From: Candidatus Dadabacteria bacterium
GTDB lineage: Bacteria > Desulfobacterota_D > UBA1144 > Nemesobacterales > Nemesobacteraceae
Assembly (NCBI GenBank): GCA_026709745.1
Contig: JAPOSJ010000102.1
Coordinates: 1-7,828, forward strand
DNA: 7,828 bases
Reading direction: 5' to 3'
Shown: piece after piece, positions 5,659 through 7,828 of the stretch
How the letters are laid out: every line of letters starts with the position of its first letter
Numbering within the stretch: position 1 is the stretch's first letter
Position numbers and translations under genes: made by a program
The notes under the pieces: model-generated
What the model was told of the DNA's origin: nothing
What the model saw: the letters and a program-made list of their open reading frames with translations, nothing else
Database searches by the model: none

Positions 5659-6662
5659 ATATCCCTCCCCACGAGCTCCACAAGATCTACAACTCTGGAA
5701 GTGTATCCGTACTCATTGTCATACCAGGCGACAACCTTTACCAGGTTGTCTTCAACCACTGAAGTCAGCATTGAGTCAAAGGAACAGGAGTGGGTATCTC
5801 CCACAAGGTCAGAAGAAACCACCTCGTCCTCGACGTATGCCAGATAGCCCTTTAAGGCTCCCTCGGCCGCTTCTCTGAATTTTGTGTTCACTTCATCTGC
5901 GGAAGTTTTCTTTTTAACTTCACAGGAAAAGTCCACAAGCGACACGTTGGGCGTCGGCACCCGCACGGCTACCGCGGAGAGCTTTCCGGTGAGTTCCGGG
6001 AACACTATCTGTATTGCATTTGCAGCTCCCGTACTTGTGGGAATAATGGAAAGAGCTGCTGCTCTTGCTCGCCTTTTATCCTTATGTGGAGTGTCGAGTA
6101 TCCTCTGGTCATTTGTGTAAGAATGTATGGTCGTCATCTCTCCACGCCTGATCGAGAAACTGTCGTGGAGAACCTTGACCAGCATGCCGAAGCAGTTAGT
6201 CGTGCACGACGCGTTTGATATCACGTCATGGTTTTTGGGAGAATATTCATTATCATTTATGCCCATCACTGTTGTGAAATCCACCTGGCCGCTTGCAGGA
6301 GCGGTAATTATGACTTTTTTCACCGTCTCGCCAATGTGGGCCGCCGCCGCCTCGCGGGTCCTGAAAATTCCGCTTGCCTCGGCTATGACCTGTGCTCCGG
6401 TCCCGGCCCAGGGAATATTTGCCGGATCTCTCTCTGAGAACACCCTTATTAACTTTCCATCAACGACTATTCCGTCGCCGTCGCATTTTACCTCTCCTGG
6501 GTAACGGCCGAATACCGAATCGTACTTGAAAAGATGGGCCAGGGTTTCTGTATCCGTAATATCGTTTATGCCCACAAACTCAAGGTTCTCTCTTCCAAGA
6601 CCGATTCTTAGGACATGTCTTCCTATTCTTCCAAAGCCGTTTATTCCAACCCTGATAGACAT
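5655..6662 (-). CDS. gap: Type I glyceraldehyde-3-phosphate dehydrogenase, NAD-preferring
   Basis: Interconverts glyceraldehyde-3-phosphate and 1,3-bisphosphoglycerate using NAD. With the ATG at 6660-6662 it has 335 residues, the family norm; the frame stays open to a TTG at 6698, but that extension is not part of the fold and the ATG has an excellent ribosome binding site. The Rossmann motif INGFGRIGR (7-15) opens the protein. The catalytic block is SNASCTTNC (149-157) with nucleophile C153 and H180 in TTIHSYTND. GIND followed by ITD (31-37), and Pro in LDTPHKD (189-195), match NAD enzymes; chloroplast-type NADP enzymes carry TGG and Ser at these sites. WYDNEYGYTSR (313-323) closes the substrate site. 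It is first gene of the gap-pgk-fba run and overlaps pgk by 4 bp. Confidence 0.97.
   Translation of the reverse strand: MSIRVGINGFGRIGRHVLRIGLGRENLEFVGINDITDTETLAHLFKYDSVFGRYPGEVKCDGDGIVVDGKLIRVFSERDPANIPWAGTGAQVIAEASGIFRTREAAAAHIGETVKKVIITAPASGQVDFTTVMGINDNEYSPKNHDVISNASCTTNCFGMLVKVLHDSFSIRRGEMTTIHSYTNDQRILDTPHKDKRRARAAALSIIPTSTGAANAIQIVFPELTGKLSAVAVRVPTPNVSLVDFSCEVKKKTSADEVNTKFREAAEGALKGYLAYVEDEVVSSDLVGDTHSCSFDSMLTSVVEDNLVKVVAWYDNEYGYTSRVVDLVELVGRDI
5663..5670 (-). promoter_or_regulatory. Ribosome binding site fixing the TTG start of pgk
   Basis: Minus-strand GGGGAGGG lies inside the last codons of gap, four bases before the TTG at 5658. Its strength supports initiation at a TTG codon and coupling of pgk translation to gap. 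Confidence 0.75.
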
Positions 6663-6669
6663 CGTAAAA

Positions 6670-6674
6670 CCTCC
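6670..6674 (-). promoter_or_regulatory. Ribosome binding site fixing the ATG start of gap
   Basis: Minus-strand GGAGG, seven bases before ATG 6662. It rules against the longer frame beginning at TTG 6698, because such a start would have this site inside the coding region. Confidence 0.85.
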
Positions 6675-6697
6675 AAAATTTGAGTTAAAAATCCGCA

Positions 6698-6726
6698 AAA
6701 ATATACATCAGCTCTTCATCAGTCAA
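6698..6726 (-). promoter_or_regulatory. Probable sigma70-like promoter of the gap-pgk-fba operon
   Basis: On the minus strand TTGACT (6721-6726) is followed by TATTTT (6698-6703) at 17 bp; an overlapping TATATT (6700-6705) sits at 15 bp. Initiation near 6690 would give a leader of roughly 28 bases carrying the GGAGG site. It is the best promoter candidate in the 206-bp spacer, and placement directly ahead of gap fits operon control. Confidence 0.5.
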
Positions 6727-6814
6727 CAGGGTGGCCAGAATGAGTTGCCTGGAAATCGCACGCAACTGCACCTCCACGATTTTTATCCGACTCTCCAACT
6801 GACTTCCAGTCAAC
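6720..6814. repeat. Direct repeat with a short palindrome upstream of gap
   Basis: CAGTCAACAGG at 6720-6730 and CAGTCAACAAG at 6807-6817 differ by one base. The first overlaps the predicted -35 box of the gap promoter. The second is fused to a perfect 5-bp palindrome, TGACT-TCC-AGTCA (6800-6812). The pair could be a bipartite regulator site controlling gap-pgk-fba, or coincidence; no known operator consensus is recognised. Confidence 0.3.
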
Positions 6815-6868
6815 AAGACCCCGAAACCCCGGAAGACTGCTTGGGTAATTGTACCGGATAATCGCACG

Positions 6869-7828
6869 CTAGCCAGTTTCCGCGGGACGTCCGCCTCCCC
6901 AGGGAGACTGGATCCTCCCGCTCAGGCGGTGCCATAGCTCGATAATGTCGCCAAGAGCCATGTACAGGCAGGGAACGAGGTAGAGTATGACGAAAGTTGA
7001 GAAGACAAGACCGAATCCCAGAGATGTGGCCATCGGTGCTAAAATGGCTGCCTGACCCTTGTACGCGAACATAAGCGAGAGAAGTCCCGAGAAAGTTGTA
7101 AGAGTGGTAAGAACAATCGGGCGGAAGCGATACCTCGCGGAGAAGACAACCGCCATGGCTTTTCCCCCCATTTTTCCGACCCTGCGGTTGATAAAGCTCA
7201 TCAGAAGCAGGCTGTCATTCACCACTATGCCCAGAAGTGCCACCATTCCTATTATGGCCGGAAGAGTCATTGGCTCTCCACGCAGCAGAATGCCCATCAG
7301 CACTCCCGTTATGCAGACAGGCAGTATGCTCATTATGATTATAGGCTGGGACAGGGAACGCAGGATACTTGCAAGAATAAGATAAATGAGTACCACAGCC
7401 AGAAGTGCTGCTCTCATTATGTCCTTCACAGTCTGGGTGTACTGCTCTTCTTCACCCGCAAACCTAAATGAATAGTCAGGATAGGCAGAAAGCAGATCTT
7501 CAAGATGCTCGGAGAACCTGGCGTTTACTTCCCTTGAAGTGGTGATCTGGAAATCCACTTCAGCAGTAACGGTTATCGTTCTTCGAAGGTTCTCCCTTTT
7601 TATCTCAAGCGGTGCCCTTTCATCCGTTATCTCCACAACCGAGCCGATGGGAATCCGTGACCCTGCCGGGGTCGGGACCTGGTGCGATTTAACAGAAAGT
7701 ACCTCAGACCCTGCCTCGCCATAACGCAGGGTTATTTCCGCCTCTTCTGCTCCCACCCTGGTCTTCGCTACGGTGAGACCGTCCCCGAGAACCCTGATTT
7801 CCCGTGCTACTGTCTGCTTGTCAATACC
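6869..7828 (-). CDS. RND efflux permease (AcrB/HAE family), C-terminal third; 5' end outside window
   Basis: The minus frame is open to the window edge and stops at TAG 6869-6871; the GTG at 7756 is internal. About 319 residues are visible. First comes the end of the second periplasmic docking/porter region, starting GIDKQTVAREIRVLGDG and including ITVTAEVDF (85-93 of the fragment). Then come five membrane helices equivalent to TM8-TM12 (about 137-155, 162-181, 190-212, 235-254 and 263-291). The TM10 motif GIVVNDSLLLMSFINR and the following RFRPIVLTTLTTFSGLL are RND hallmarks. At the AcrB Lys940 position this protein has Asn followed by Asp, as in the GIVVN subgroup of RND pumps. It would work in the inner membrane as a proton-driven exporter with periplasmic adaptor and outer-membrane partners, none visible here. 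Substrate cannot be predicted. It lies upstream of gap on the same strand, but the spacer with its own promoter suggests a separate unit. Confidence 0.9.
   Translation of the reverse strand, partial: GIDKQTVAREIRVLGDGLTVAKTRVGAEEAEITLRYGEAGSEVLSVKSHQVPTPAGSRIPIGSVVEITDERAPLEIKRENLRRTITVTAEVDFQITTSREVNARFSEHLEDLLSAYPDYSFRFAGEEEQYTQTVKDIMRAALLAVVLIYLILASILRSLSQPIIIMSILPVCITGVLMGILLRGEPMTLPAIIGMVALLGIVVNDSLLLMSFINRRVGKMGGKAMAVVFSARYRFRPIVLTTLTTFSGLLSLMFAYKGQAAILAPMATSLGFGLVFSTFVILYLVPCLYMALGDIIELWHRLSGRIQSPWGGGRPAETG

Noticed and set aside
6663..6698. N-terminal extension of GAPDH to a TTG at 6698
   Set aside because: The ATG at 6662 has GGAGG seven bases upstream and yields the standard GAPDH N terminus; the extension would overlap the ribosome binding site and the probable transcription start.
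6685..6867. 60-codon minus-strand frame with a GTG start filling the RND-gap spacer
   Set aside because: It begins one base after the RND stop, with only a weak GGA-like match upstream. It covers the predicted gap promoter, uses TTG for many leucines and CGN for arginines unlike its neighbours, and its product resembles no family I know. Probably not coding.
7190..7240. Loss of the AcrB Lys940 equivalent in RND TM10 (Asn-Asp instead)
   Set aside because: The GIVVN-type TM10 is common in a large RND subgroup, so this is a subfamily trait rather than an oddity. The TM4 partner aspartates lie outside the window and cannot be checked.

Overview
The window looks like chromosomal housekeeping sequence from a Gram-negative bacterium. 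Evidence for this is an RND inner-membrane efflux pump, a CvpA-type membrane protein and a long-chain polyprenyl diphosphate synthase. Base composition is moderate, and non-ATG starts are used (TTG for cvpA and pgk). The genes are diverged enough from model organisms to suggest an uncultured lineage, but I cannot name a phylum from the sequence alone. I see no transposase, integrase, tRNA, rRNA or CRISPR array.

Layout, left to right. (1) The C-terminal part of a RimI-like N-acetyltransferase (+, cut by the left edge) converges with, and overlaps by 25 bp, a polyprenyl synthetase (ispB-like, -). (2) A 129-bp divergent spacer separates ispB from cvpA (+, TTG start). (3) An AT-rich 273-bp spacer follows cvpA and precedes fbp (+, class I fructose-1,6-bisphosphatase). 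It is dense with repeats: a perfect 11-bp inverted repeat enclosing internal hairpins, a three-copy complementary heptamer that can form alternative stems, and a perfect 13-bp tandem repeat. (4) fbp converges on a minus-strand run gap - pgk - fba. gap and pgk overlap by 4 bp, and pgk and fba are 54 bp apart. A plausible sigma70-type promoter lies upstream of gap. (5) A 206-bp spacer separates gap from the C-terminal part of an RND efflux permease (-, cut by the right edge).

The central block is a coherent triose/hexose-phosphate module. GAPDH and PGK interconvert 3-phosphoglycerate and glyceraldehyde-3-phosphate, the DhnA-type class I aldolase condenses trioses to fructose-1,6-bisphosphate, and FBPase makes the last step irreversible towards fructose-6-phosphate. 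All four catalytic centres look intact. GAPDH residues indicate NAD rather than NADP preference, which argues for gluconeogenesis/glycolysis rather than a dedicated Calvin-cycle set. The FBPase keeps the residues of the AMP inhibition pocket.

I did not find a clear novel protein system. The most unexplained structure is the cvpA-fbp spacer (about 1916-2113), which may be a regulatory leader, a terminator or attenuator complex, a small RNA or the relic of a small repeat element.
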